A stretch of DNA of 64,000 nt from Gnetum montanum (lineage: Eukaryota; Streptophyta; Gnetopsida; Gnetales; Gnetaceae). Positions 32,971 to 45,449 of this stretch are shown here, piece after piece (position 1 is the first letter of the stretch; each line of letters opens with the position of its first letter). Location of the stretch: contig MNCI01022121.1 of NCBI GenBank assembly GCA_015680685.1, positions 28,339 to 92,338 of the forward strand. The letters run 5' to 3'. A program made the position numbers and the translations under genes. Under the pieces are notes generated by a model that was given only the letters and a program-made list of their open reading frames with translations, did no database searches and was not told the origin of the DNA.

Positions 32971-34942
32971 ATTGCAGTTATAAACACCATAATTGGCCAT
33001 TATTAAGATGCAAGTGAGTCAAACAATAATTAACTATAGTAAAAAGACAAAGAAAAATAAAACAAAATAAAAAAAACATAATAACTAACTATTCCTCTAC
33101 CTTTCTTTTGCTAGTAGATTCTAACTTGCAACAACACCACAATCCTTAAGTTCTAGCTCTATAGTTGACAAATGATTCATTAAACTCATAAATAATGAGA
33201 ATTGAACCATCTAGATGAGCTTGGATGACTAGCTACTAAGCAGTTTCAAACACTTGGAGTAATGATAACCTCTGCATTTGAGTCTCCCTTGGAATGATAA
33301 GGTTCATACTCTAGTACCAAAGAATTGAAGGATGTGCAAACATCCTCAACAATTGTTGCATAGGATGACAAAGTACTCAGAGAAGCAAGCAAGGCATCAT
33401 ACACCCAAGGAAGCATGCTTGCCTAAGGCACTACAATGGAAGAAGTTGAAAGTGCCACTAGTGGATGTAGTGAAACCAAAAATAGGCCTTGGGCATGCTT
33501 AATGAGTAGGATGAGAAGCCCAAAATGGAGAGCACACAAGATATGAACCCTCATCACTAAACAATTTCTGGTGAATTAAAGCAAGGCACTTTGGAATATT
33601 CCAAGTATCTAAGGGCTTTCTAGGACGAAAGTAACAAAGCAACCTGAAATGAAAACTTCTTACAATGGAAACATTGGAATTGAAGATTAAATACCATATA
33701 GCTTGAGAGGCCAATGTAGCCTAGATGATGTTAAAGTCACCATGCCTAGAAGCACCATGCCACTTATTTAGAGTTACAGACTCTTAAAGAACTATTGAAT
33801 GATATGGACTTCACGTTGATTAGCTCGCAAGATGAAGAGGTCAATGTAGAATAAGCTAATAGTAAGACCAATGGAATATAAAGAAACCCTTACATACATG
33901 CCATCAATTAGAAAATTATCATTAAGCTAAGAGATGAAAACCTAGACAATCTAGCATGTCAAGCATAGATAAAGATTCTCAAAGTACTATGCCGAACCAA
34001 TATTAACAAGCATAGGATAAGCAATAAAGAAGCACATGTCACCATGGCTTGTCAACTCATGCATTTGAAGCTCATAAACATGCATAGTAGCCATGTCACA
34101 AAGATGACCATTTTATCACAACTAAAAATTCATAATGGCCTTTGAAACAATTTCATAAGGAGAGGATGAGAATCTACCTTGGAAGATATGGGTGTTGTGT
34201 TCTAACAAGATAGACGAGATCATCAGTGCTCTTAATGAAAATCCATACAAATAATTTCTTATGGTATGTTTAGAGAGGACTATTTTCTAATAATGATTCA
34301 AGTGGATGCTAGTCTACATATGAAGAATCTTGTTAGAAGTCTTAGAGTAGTTGAAATTATCAAATAAGTGAGCCTTTGTTTTACTTTGATCATTATAGAG
34401 GATGCAACAAGATACCATGTTAATCCCTCTTCACTAAAGCTTATCATGGCTAAGAATAGCCCCTTGCATCATGAGGCAAATAAAAGATCAAAGCTCAAGG
34501 TGATAATGAAGTTTCCAAATCACCTTCCAATTAGGAAACCTTGGGAAATATTTTTTAAAAAGCATCAAGATCCATTACATTAAAGGATAGGCTATTATTA
34601 GGTGTTGAGCCTAAGCCTCCATAAGAATGTAGAATATCCATAATTCAATGAAGTTTTCTCTGAACCTCCACTACTACATGCAAAGTAGGCATTTGCCAAT
34701 GGCCATTGAAGAAACAATCATAAAACCTATTCTATTAAAGAGGTTAGAGTGTGTGACTAACTTGAGGGTGGATATGACTAATCATCTTAATTGTAGCATG
34801 TGCCATTGGAATGTCCCTCAATGGCACAATCAAATTTTCAAGTTTCTAAGGATTGTAGAAAAAAACATCTTTTACTAATACTCTTTCAAACTTTAGAAGG
34901 TTTGATTCTAGCATTCCAAATATTGTCAAAAAGATAAGTGAT
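32971..34942. other. Unassigned AT-rich DNA
   Basis: I found no protein domain that I trust. Minus frame 33714-33499 ('FHFRLLCYFRPRKPLDTWNI') looks protein-like, but I do not recognise it. No LTR-A or other named repeat from this window recurs here. It may be a very old transposon or intergenic DNA. Confidence 0.3.
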
Positions 34943-35836
34943 TGATGAGCGATGGAGTAATCCAACACCCAACCTTACAAGATATGAGTGTTCACGTGTA
35001 GCCCAATCATTATCCGTGGACAAGGCAATGTGAATGTGCTAGTAATTGGTTAAAGTTTGGGATCTTTGTCTTCCCACCTAAAGCTAGTATAATCTATGCA
35101 TATGGTTTAGATCTTAGTGAGGTGTATGATATATTGATGTTAATGGGTCATATCTCCTAGCAACAATGGTAAAGTGTGAAAATAAGTCTAAGTCTAAAGA
35201 AAATAGTAAACACTATTCTAGCTTGTGGTGATGAGTATTTGATCCTAATTTTCTATTCACACCTTAGGCTTTGTGTAACTACCATTGGGATTACCAAGTA
35301 TATTGCTACTGGGCATACCAAGCGATAACTCTACTGTGTTACCAAGTAGTCACACTTAAGTGCTTGAGATTATTCATACTCATTTTACTTAACATGAATA
35401 TGTAAAAGTAAAGTGCTTAAGAAAGGTAAATCATTAAGCTATAAAATGGTAAGAAAATTATTCTAAGTGTAAATAGTAAATCTAGGAGAATGTTGTAATA
35501 GTGAAAAATAGCTTAATCTTTATTTTTTGTCACACTTGTGCCCAAGTACAAAATGATTGAATAAAGATTTTATTCACTTGTTGATACTACACTATGGGAA
35601 TTCACATTTCTAACTACTAAGTCTAAGTTTATGGAAACAAATTGAAAGAGTTTCGCTAAGGATAGATTGAATTTTTTATTCAAACATGTGCCTAAGTGTT
35701 GTATTTATAGGTAAGCACGTGTGGAACAATATTGGATATTTGATGTCACATCATGAGCTATGATATTAGGGATCTAATATTTTGGCTCTAATATTAGATG
35801 CCCAATATCATAGCCACCGTAAAATGTGATTTATCA
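34943..35836 (-). mobile_element. 3' LTR-A (copy 7), 894 bp
   Basis: It starts 'tgatgagcga' at 34943 and ends 'tgatttatca' at 35836. The minus-strand start is preceded by the purine tract 'TGTAGGGGTA', as expected for a 3' LTR. The TATA box 'CCTATAAATAC' is near 35700. It is more diverged from the other copies in U3, which lacks the GTCGATGAGGCC motifs and has 'ATATTAGATCCCTAATATCA'-type palindromes instead. Confidence 0.82.
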
Positions 35837-36049
35837 TACCCCTACAACTAACTAAAAAATCATCCTCAAGTTAAAAAAAATGAGGATAGAGTTCCTTACA
35901 AAATTGGAAGGTAGATCTACATGAGACTGACTACTATATACATGAATTTTAAATGCCATAGTAGTCTTTTAAAAAAATGACACAAGATGTGACATGATAA
36001 CTTAAACAAAAAAAAATTAGGATGAAGCTTTATGTAGCCTTATGTAGTG

Positions 36050-38660
36050 CCCGGTGGTGGTGGCTCTTTCATCAGTTGCTTTCCTTTTTCATCATGCTTC
36101 TGAAATTTGTATGAACTTAGGAGTTCTTGAAGCTTTTTCTCTTCCATTCTTGTGACATGCACCATCCATGTTGTGCAATGTGTGATGGAGTAGGTACATT
36201 CCATGGGCATGGTAGCTATGAAAACATCTGATTAGCTTTAACATACTAGTAATTTAGAGTTTACTACCTAAATTTTTTGTAGAGCATCTTTGTAATATGA
36301 AAAATCTTTCTCATACAATGTGTATGTGGTTGGTACTTGCTATTCTAATTCATTTCTAGGCCCACCTACTATTAACATGGCCAAGTTAGTGTAATGAAGG
36401 TTAACTAACCCCATGTATTCTTTTAGGTCCTCAATCTACAAGTCCTTATTTTTAACTTTTTCTAGTGGAGATCGACATAACTATGTAAGATGGTTTGCTA
36501 GTCAGGATTTTATGCTGATATGGAATTGATTCTAGCCTTTTTCATTTGGATCTCTTTCTCATTGATTTGTTTGTACATCCCCACCTAATTATGAAAGTGT
36601 TCTTTTAGCCTTTCATGTTTACATACCTTATTTTTCTATGCACTCATATTAATAGCTAATTTCTAATGAATAGCTCATACCTCCTTCATTAAGAGGGCTC
36701 TATTTTCTCAAGTGAGGCAGCTCATGTCTTGGTTGATCCTCACTAGTTGTTCCCTTAATTGGTGGATGCTTTCCTCCAAGATTTTTTTCTATTTCTCTAT
36801 AGTGGTCAACTGCATATTATCTGTAGGAAGTTATTTATTCTCTTCTTAAACTGTGGTGAGTGCCTTAGCATGTGCATACATTTGAGCTTCTGCTATGAAG
36901 GCATTCCACACCACTTTCTTCTTCTCATTCTCTATATGCTTATTCTGCTCAATTAGGTAGCTCATCTACTCTATTCTGAATTATTCCATTTGCTCAAGTG
37001 CAATGAATTAAGTTAGGTTTCTAAATTCAGCCCTTAGGATCGTGAGCTCTTCTTGTAATTTTAAAATTTCAGCTTTTGAATGCTTTGTCCTAGTTTCTAC
37101 CATGACTAGTTTATCTTTGGTAGCGATTAGCTTTGACTATTTTGCAATGACATCACTTGGGATGTTAAAAAGTGTCATCATCACTTATCCAGTCTACAGT
37201 AATCAGTCTAGCACATCTTCATAGTCTACAGGAGTCATTGAGGTTCAAACTAGCATTTGAGCATCTTTAGCTCTACTGAGATCTAGTGATGGCTCAATAG
37301 GTATATTGAAGGATTCTTTAATGTGATTTGTGATCACCTCTATTTCTTGCACTACATCTTGGTGTTGTATTACCATAGTTATGGCTCCTTCTCTAATTTC
37401 TATCACTACTTCGAATGATGCAACAGTCCCAGACATTTTTTGTGACCATTGATCCCCTTCTCTTGATTGAATGAGAGCTATCCACTTATAGGATCAGCAA
37501 AAACTATGGGTTGTATGGCATTCTCTATAACTCTATAGAGGTTGGGTTCCTCTCCAGTTCCCTAGATAATGGTCTCTACAATCTATTGTAGATGACTCAT
37601 TAATGGCCTATAGTCCTATGGTGGTGGCGATGGGACTTGTTGTTATTGTTACCACTTTTGCTATTGTTGATCACTAGGACCTACTTGCTATTGTTGTTTA
37701 GTTTGTATGATTTTCCTAGCACTAGTTTGTTCTTCATCTTGATCTTTCCTAGGTGGTGTTAGTTTGAGGAATTCACATATGAGGTGTTCTAGGCTTTTTT
37801 GGGTATGTCATTGGTGTACCCTAGGATTCTAGCTTGTTTACACAACTTCCTAATAAGGTAAGGGAATGGAAGTGTTGGCTTTCCTACCTTTCCTTCTTCA
37901 GATTGCCTTTGAATCTCCATGAAGTAGAGTTGTGTGATATTGATGTTGTATTTTCCCATTAGGATCACACTTCCTCTAGCTACATAAGTGAATAATCTAT
38001 TTAGTCCTTTGGTTAGGAACAAGTGATACATGCCAATTTTGAAATAGATTAATTCCTACAGAGATAACTCATTGTATCCCTCATCTGCTTTGCCATATGT
38101 CCTTTTTAGCCATAGCTTCCTAGTTGTAGCATCTAATCTAGTGAACATGTGTGCTACCTTCACCCCTTCATTGGGTATATTTAGAGTTTCAACTATCGCC
38201 TTAATTGAGTATGAGATTGAGACTCCTCTAATGTTGATTGTAATTCCCTCTTCCTTATTGTGCCAGAATTGGTAAGTTTCCCCAAGGTATCATTCACCAC
38301 TATTAAATAGGATAGGACATAGTGGTGAAATTTTAAGTTTTTTCTTTATTGCTTCTAGAGTAAACTCTACAACTGGGCCAAAATTCATCTCCACAATGAC
38401 ATTGGTCAAGATGGACTTCTCTTGGATAGCTTGGAGGTAGTCTTGTAACAATGTGAGGCCTTGTCCTTATACTTATGGTTCCTCTACCTCTCCTTGGACT
38501 AACTATCTAATGCTAGGATTTTCTTGATGAATACCAAAGGATTAGGCTTCCTACTCTACAAGTTTTGGTCCTTATCCTTTGATTTAGCCTCTACCTTGGC
38601 TTCTTGGTCATTTGCTTGCAGCTTGTGAGGGTCCTCCTTATGCTTCTCTGCAATCATCAA
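36050..38660 (-). pseudogene. Athila accessory ORF (copy 3): PF20167-like domain plus long coiled coil
   Basis: This is the most complete copy. On the minus strand the N-terminal half reads 'EFTLEAIKKKLKISPLCPIL', 'EGITINIRGVSISYSIKAIV', 'ETLNIPNEGVKVAHMF', 'MYHLFLTKGLNRLFTYVARG' (from 38031) and 'LPFPYLIRKLCKQARIL'. This is the pattern of the plant 'putative transposon protein' domain (PF20167) seen in retroelement ORFs. A linker follows, then frame 37436-37245 ('GAITMVIQHQDVVQEIEVIT') and a long helical part ('KLQEELTILRAEFRNLT', 'ESIHQLREQLVRINQDM'). Total length would be about 800-850 residues. It lies just upstream of a 3' LTR. Stops are frequent. Function is unknown, and the env-like assignment rests on position only. 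Confidence 0.62.
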
Positions 38661-39865
38661 GGATTTAGAATTACTAAGGTATTTTCATATATTCTTAATA
38701 GTTACATACCTTACTCATACCCTTAGTTACATTAAGTTCCTAGTTTATTGTCATTGTAGAGTTAGAAAAATTCTTAAAAAGTTACCTCATAAGTGTTGAT
38801 TTTCTTATAATCATTCACAATTATCTATTTTGTTCATATTCATGGCTTGTAAAGATGGTTATGATTCTTTAAGAGCACTATTTAAGCATTCTAGCATTAA
38901 TATGATTGATTTTTCATTAAAAATTTTAAGTTTCCCTTCATACTTATCCTTAAAGTAGCTACCAAGTGTTAGTAATTTTCAAAAAAAAAAAGGCTTAGAT
39001 TTTCCTTACTAGCACCTCCCATGACTCAGATGAACACTCCAAGATCAAATAGATTTGACAATCATGAAAATTAAGGTGATAACAAGTAAGATATGACTTA
39101 GGAAAGCTAGGCGGTTAGAGCTTAAATTAGAGAAGAAAATTGAAAAAAAGAAAATTAAGTTCAAATGAAAAATAATAGAAAAATTAGTTAAGTCCCCACA
39201 TATCTATACTTTTTGATGAATCTAATCTTGAGAACCTAACATCAGGGATCTAATATCAGTGAAACCCCAATAATGAGAGAGAAATTTTTTAATTTTTTGT
39301 TGAGTTTTGAGAATAAAAAATGAATCTATTTAAATGTTTGAAAAGCTTAAAGCATATTCAAAGGATTTAGAATACGGATAGATGCACATTTTTTGAAAAT
39401 TTATCATTGAAAGTTCATAAAGAAGGAATCTTGGACTATGAAAGTTCATGAAGTAGTGAGATGATGAATAAGAAGAGTAATGAATCCATGTTGTAGAACA
39501 GATAGTTTGAATGATAAGGGAAGTTTTTATTGATGTTTATTAATGCTATAAGGCTCAAGATGAAGTGGAATCACTTGGCACATATAAGATAAAATAGTTA
39601 TACAAGTGGATCCTTCCCAAAGTAGGCTCTAGCCCTTAATGCCCTTGTATAACCATGTCGAAAAGTGTCCTTAGGAACTTAAGTAGTTAAATGTAATGCA
39701 TAGTTGTTTAGCAAAACACACATGATAGTACCATTGAATTAGGAAAATTACACTAGGTTATACAAAACCAAACGTTATGAATATTCACATAGTGAGATGA
39801 AATGATCTTAGAAGGGATTGCAAAAATTAGGATGTGAGGTATCTTATCATAGGCATAATGACTTT
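38661..39865 (-). other. Spacer upstream of the accessory ORF
   Basis: No coding domain was seen. The part at 39595-39720 is shared with 16545-16640 of the other minus-strand element. It ends at the U5 fragment of LTR-A copy 8, which has no primer-binding site on its left, so the join is an insertion or rearrangement rather than a normal element end. Confidence 0.5.
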
Positions 39866-39990
39866 TGATGAGTGACAAGGTACCCCTATGCCGAACCATA
39901 CAAATCACAAAGCATTCATGTGTGATTCACTTGAATTACATGGACTTTACAATTTTCAATACACTAGTCTTCTAAAATGTGACTAATGAA
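39866..39990 (-). mobile_element. LTR-A U5 fragment (copy 8)
   Basis: 'tgatgagtgacaaggtaccc' at 39866 and the next roughly 120 bases match the U5 end of LTR-A. It then changes directly into pol sequence of a minus-strand element. Most of this LTR and the integrase core were deleted. Confidence 0.75.
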
Positions 39991-39999
39991 TCAAGCCAT

Positions 40000-40610
40000 T
40001 GGTGCATACCTTGTAGAGGTGGCCATTGATTTCCATAAAGCATTTGGCCTGATGATGAAATTTTTGCTTCTTTCTAAAGTCAAGATCTTCTAGCATCTCC
40101 TGAGTCAGAAGGTAAGTGAGGATGTTGTTGTACCATTTTGTTTCTTTGGGCACTTGGTCATTTATTGCTCTTGTAAAGAGGAGTGCATCTGGAAATTGAT
40201 GAAAGAGTGATCTCTCCTCCTCTTTGTTATCCCATCTTAATCAAGAGAGGTGGTTAATGACCACATTCTTAGTTCCTTTTCAATCTACCATTGTGAGATC
40301 AAATTTCTACAAGATCACAAGCCATCATATGATACAAGGGCTCATTATCAGCTTGTTCATCAAGAAGTGGATGGTACTATGGTCTATGTGCATAAAAAAA
40401 TTATAGCCAAGCACATAATGCCTAAACTTTTCAAGGGCATACACCACTACTATTAGTTCTTTTTCAATTGTGATGTAACTCAACTATTCATCCACAATGC
40501 TTTGGCTCACACAATGGATGCAACATGGATGTTTGTATCGTCCAATTATATAAGCACAACTCCCAAAGCATAATTAGATGCATCTATCATTATGTAAAAT
40601 GGTTTGGACT
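40000..40610 (-). pseudogene. Athila-like RNase H and start of integrase, second minus-strand element
   Basis: The minus-strand reading mirrors 18960-19560. Readable are the integrase linker/zinc region near 40000-40150 and the RNase H end (loop around 'LQKFDLTMVD'). The plus-strand frames at 40224-40456 are only the complement. The rest of integrase is missing because of the jump into LTR-A copy 8. Confidence 0.65.
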
Positions 40611-41760
40611 AGTCTAGTTCCCATAGAATTGGAGTTTCTATGAGTTTTTCCTTCAACTGTTGGAATGCATGTTCACATTCCCTGGTCCAAATGAATGGAG
40701 CATCTTTCTTCATTGGCTTGACCAATGGCTTTGTGATCTTAGAGAAATTATCTATGAATTACCAGTAGTAGCTAGTATTTCTAAGGAATGATATGAAATC
40801 TTTAACTATCTCTAGTTGGTGTGTAATTCCATGGATGACCCTTCTCTTTTCAAGGTCTACCTTAATCACTTCTTGAGAAATTTGATGCCCCAACACAATG
40901 CCTTTTTTGACCATGAGGTGACTTTTATACAGTTGAGCCATAGATTTATTTTCATACATCCTTTCAATACTTGCTCAAGGTAGTCCAAGGCTTGCTCAAA
41001 CATAGCTCCATGGGTGAAGAAGTCATCCATGAAGACTTCCACACCACTATCAATTTGATGTTGGAAAATACTAAGGACTAGGTGTTGAAATATTGTAGGG
41101 ACATTACATAGACCGAATGGAATTTACCAATATGCAAAAGTCTCCTAGGGGCTCATGAATGTTGTCTTGGCCTAATCTTCTAGAAAAATTTTGATTTTGT
41201 TATAGCCACTATAACCATCCACGAAGCTATACTAGCAATGCCTAGATATGGTGTCCAACACTTAATCCACAAATGGTAATGGAAAATGATCTTTAAACGT
41301 TGCCATAATCAATAGCTTGAAGTTAATGTAGACTCACCACTTATTACCTTTCTTTGGTACAATTACAAGTGGGCTAACCCACTCACTATCCATGATGGAA
41401 TAGATGAACCTTGCCTTGAGGAGTTGCTCTATTTCCTCCTTGACAATTTGCTTCAATTTGGAATTCAACCATCTCTGCAACTATCTTCTAGGCTTCATGG
41501 CTGGGTCAGTATAAATGCAATGCTAGTATATCCTTGGATCAATTCCTGTTAGCTTGGGATATGACCAAGCAAAGGCTATTGGCCATTTTTTAACCACCTT
41601 TAACAACTTTTCCTTTTGTTTAGGAGTAATTTTGGCATAGATTATGACTAGTTTACCATTATTTAGAAATGCACATTCCATGCCAGTTGGTAGAGATTTC
41701 AGCTCTAGGGTCTCCTGCTTGAAGTTATTAGAGATTTCCAACTCTTTTTAATAGATATCA
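40611..41760 (-). pseudogene. Athila-like reverse transcriptase, second minus-strand element
   Basis: The catalytic 'VEVFMDDFF' motif is kept (FMDD at 41022-41033). Frame 40959-40759 reads 'KSHLMVKKGIVLGHQISQEV' and 'VKDFISFLRNTSYYW' (thumb). Frame 41741-41523 reads 'LKSLPTGMECAFLNNGKLVI', 'LLKVVKKWPIAFAWSYPKLT' and 'GIDPRIY', the segment just before the RT fingers. It is about as decayed as the copy at 19580-20560 but clearly the same family. Confidence 0.82.
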
Positions 41761-41954
41761 TCATCTTCATCATCAAATAGTTGGTGATGAGCTTGCTCAA
41801 GTTCATCCATGCTTTTAACAGAATCACATGTTAGGCTTTTATTTGGTTCCATGCATAATGTGTTGCTATCTAAGTCAGCTATTAGCCACTAGGTGCCCTC
41901 CTATTTTGTGGCTACTATGTATAAACACCTTTGAATATCTATTTCTTGTGCACA

Positions 41955-42420
41955 CTAATTACATGCTTTGATGTATGTACTTTTGATGGACCAAATATTT
42001 TTTATGCAATTGCACTCGTTATTGCTACATGTGATGCATGGAATATGCTTCTTCTCTAACTTTCCAAATTCATTTTCTTTGGAGATTTCCAAGGAGAGGT
42101 TCCTTATGCCCATACATGCATCAACTATGCTTAACCAAGCCTTTCCCATAATGATGGGAAAGTCACCTTTGTAGTTTCCAACCTTGATCACTAGAAAATT
42201 GGTAGGATAGGACCACCCACTAACTATGGTCATAATGTCCTCTACTAATCCTATAGGAATAATAATTGATTGGTCTACCAATTCTAAATGAATGTTGCTT
42301 TTCTTAAGAGGTGGTCGGTTCCAAGCCTTATTGAGATTGACCCCAGAACCGGAATAAAGAAGAGCCTTGCATGGCTCATGTCCAATGATCTATAGGTAAA
42401 TGAGAGGACTTCTTGGATTA
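41955..42420 (-). pseudogene. Athila-like protease, second minus-strand element
   Basis: Frame 42281-41955 reads 'QSIIIPIGLVEDIMTIVSGW', 'NFLVIKVGNYKGDFPIIMGK' and 'AWLSIVDACMGIRNLSLEIS', matching the protease of the other elements residue by residue. The active-site loop lies upstream near 42340 in another frame. The protease would cut Gag-Pol. Confidence 0.78.
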
Positions 42421-43620
42421 TATATTTTTTGTGAGAAGATTTCCAGCCTTGATCCAATTGGAAATAACATGAGTTAACATCACAGTATAGATCCAACATA
42501 GCATTTGGTTTGAAGGATACTCGAAGGTGTTTGATGTAGAGGATGAGAGTGGTGGAGATGTAGGGTGACTAGCCACATTAGGTTATAAGGGTTTGGAAGG
42601 ATTGTTGGGTTAGAAAAAGGATTATTTCCTTGATCAATTATTTGAACCACTCATCTATAAATTTGATTGTGAATGTACTACCCTTGTAGCATTTTGTTGC
42701 TATAGTTGTGGAGGAATTTCTCCATGCATGGATGGAGCAAGAGGTAACTAGGTTGAGGGTAGAGGGATGTGTGTAGATAGATGCAAAGGGTAGTATAGGT
42801 ATGGGTTCTCCCCATTCTCCCTTAAGTAGATGGTGGAACTTCCTTGGATGGCCTTGAGGATAAGGTAATAATCTAGATGCTTGCCTATGTGCTAGTCAAG
42901 GATTTAATGCATACATCACAAACTCTTGTAAGTGTGACACGATAAGGCAACACCCCTTTGGATGTTTGTATTGACAAATGTTACAACCAATATCATCTTT
43001 AGAGTCTATCTCCATAACTTCCTCTATTGCAGCAGCTTTGTCCTTTCCTTTCTGGTAGGCACATTTAGCTTCTTTTCACCTCTTGTGGTTATGATTACTA
43101 TTTTTCTCTTTGGAGTCTTCAGTAATCTTCATAGTAGTCTGGTATTTTTCATCCAAGGAGTCTTGTAATTTATCAACCTTTATCAAATATCATAAATAGA
43201 TTTTTGGATAGGCAAGATTTTCCTATTTACGACTTCATCAAGTGGTGACTCCCCCTCATCATAAAATTAGACATCATATTTATTGATGCAAGGGTTCCTA
43301 TTATACTCTTTGGTACTTTTCCTTTTTTACAACTCACTTTCTTCTTTTGCTACCTACTCCATCAGCCTTTGGATCTAATTAGCTCTTAATTTAGAGAGTC
43401 TTCCTTGGTCATAAATCCCAAGAGTTCTTCTAGTTTCTACTTTAAGCCCATCTATGATGTGGCAAAGCTATTCCCTTTAAGAGTAACCATGGCTAGGGAA
43501 TTGGTGTAAGAGTGAATAATACCCATCCATGGTGACATTTAAGGGTTCATGTGTTCCTTGTTTCCAACCTTGGATTTTCCTTCTTAGATTAGACACTCTA
43601 AGGTGAAACACGACCAATTT
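42421..43620 (-). pseudogene. Athila-like gag, second minus-strand element
   Basis: The stretch mirrors 21400-22730. It includes the low-complexity 'caacacccctttggatgttt' block (42950) and the 'GYYSLLHQFP/HIIDGLK'-type core near 43440-43540, in broken frames. The N-terminal gag, primer-binding site and 5' LTR are missing. The element ends at a junction with Tat-type U3 sequence at about 43630. Confidence 0.6.
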
Positions 43621-43639
43621 CTGGCTTCTACATCTTCAA

Positions 43640-43860
43640 TGGTAAATTTTTCTAAGTGTTAAAACTTGGAAAATTTTTCTAAGTGTTGGTGCTATGCTCT
43701 CTAGTATAGCACACACTTCCATGGCTAGTTTGCCCAGGTGCTAAGCCAGAAGTGCTCAAGGGTCATAGTTTAGTAAATTTTTTATCTCTTTGATTGTTAG
43801 ACTTGCTACACTCCCTAGAGTATCTAGTGTGATAATCCTATTAACCTAGTAGTCCCTATT
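43640..43860 (+). mobile_element. Tat-type U3 fragment with palindromic motif
   Basis: 'gtgctatgctctctagtata' and 'cacacttccatggctagttt' at about 43690-43740 are the reverse complement of one unit of the 139-bp array at 59370-59520. A second core 'ctacactccctagagtatctag' follows near 43809. So this is a scrap of the same LTR type in plus orientation, placed directly before gag. Confidence 0.6.
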
Positions 43861-44930
43861 TTGTCGTTGCCTCCTGGGATGCCACTTCCCCATTTTACAA
43901 AATACAATGGGGAAGGTGATCCCAACGCCCACCTGGTCACCTTCAGGTTAGTGTCCTTTTTACTACAAAAATGGCCACATACTATAATCCATGTCTTTGT
44001 TATGTCTTTAATAGGTAAAGCTTTAGACTGGTATCATGCACTTACACGCTCTTCCATCTCAACCTTGGAAGAGCTACTGACTCAGTTTGTGATGCATTTC
44101 AAATACAACCTAAAACCAGAAGTCACATTGGATCAGCTTATGGGAGTCAAATAAGATCCTCTTGAGCCAGTCCAAAGGTTTATTTAGCGTTGGAGTGCAA
44201 CCTTGAACAAAATTTGCTAGCCCATCGTGGAGGCTCATCTGTTAGCCATATTCAAGGATGCAGTTAACGACTTCATTAAGTCAAAGTTGTACTACCTCGT
44301 TGCTTGCTCCCTCAACCAAGATTTCGCTCAAACCAAGAGTATTCAAGACGCAACGGAGACTAGCAAAGACCTGACATATGTGGTCTACAAGAACTTCCAT
44401 AACAAGGGAAAGGACAAGGGTAAGGCTGCAACAAAGATAGTAGCTACTCTTGCTAAAGGTGCTAAGAAGAAGAACAACAACAAAAGGGCACCTGCGGCAT
44501 CTATTGAGCCTACAACTAGCTCAAGTAGCACCATCCAGGAAACACCTGCCCCTGAGGCACCTTCATAGCCAAAGCCAAACTTTGAGCATAAAGATCACTT
44601 AAAGTACATAGCCCTACCTGTAAAGCCTTCAAAATTTTTGAAGCAACTACTAGGAACTGGCAATATCCAAGGTTAGAAGGTATCCGAGGAATCTCTGAAG
44701 TATCACAGATGCCATTCTGAGCTACTTAAGCATCCTTCTCTGGCCTTGCCTAACGAACTACCGATTCCCAAGTACTTCAGGCTGGATCATTTCTGTAACT
44801 ACCACCAGCTATGTGGTCACAACACGAATTACTGCTGGGCATTGAAAGATGACATTCAACACATGATCGATCAAGGTGATCTAATCCTAGACAGCAGTAG
44901 TTCGGCATGCCTAGAAAACTAAGCCATGCA
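43861..44930 (+). pseudogene. Tat-lineage gag
   Basis: Frame 43861-44154 reads 'MPLPHFTKYNGEGDPNAHLV' and 'SLIGKALDWYHALTRSSIST', the usual gypsy gag core (retrotrans_gag: ..P.F..Y.G..DP..HL..F.......L.G.A..WF..L). Frame 44227-44568 continues to a Lys-rich and Thr/Ser/Pro-rich linker. Further on is 'FCNYHQLCGHNTNYCWALKD', the CX2H..GHxTxxC zinc-binding motif of Tat gag, followed by 'IQHMIDQGDL'. A few stops only (44152, 44220, 44567). Confidence 0.85.
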
Positions 44931-45449
44931 TGTGTACCAAGACCTGTTAAACACAAATAATGCAGGGTACACTATCAATGTGGTAGGTACGGAGGGCGAT
45001 GGCCAGGAATAGCCAAAGTAGCCCTTTGTGTTGCGAGTTCCCCCTCACCCACCACAGATGGCGGGTCCACCAACATCAACAAATGTGGCTCAAAGGCAAC
45101 CTTTTGTCATCCAAGTCCCTTCTCAAGTCATCACTTGATAGCCCGCTGTCGGTAAAGCCGTGGCCTAGCTCGCACCAATGCCTAAGGTATCCTTTGTAAT
45201 CAGGGTCCCAAAACCATTAGCTACCCCTTCTGTGTAGGGGAAAATCTCCAAGTCAACGCCCCAATCACAAATTAACAGAAAAGGAGAAGGACGTATGATA
45301 GCTGACATGGCCAAGAACCGTCTTACGCTGGGGTTTCCCAAGTCTAAGCCCCTCGCTTCCACACCCTTGGACCCACTTTCTAAAAAGGACAAGGTTACAC
45401 AAACACAACCATCTCCTCCTAGTCCAAGAAAATGCAACCCTCAACTAGA

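Noticed and set aside
36050-38660. Accessory ORF as a true envelope gene
   Set aside because: No signal peptide, fusion peptide or transmembrane segment is visible; only its position is env-like.
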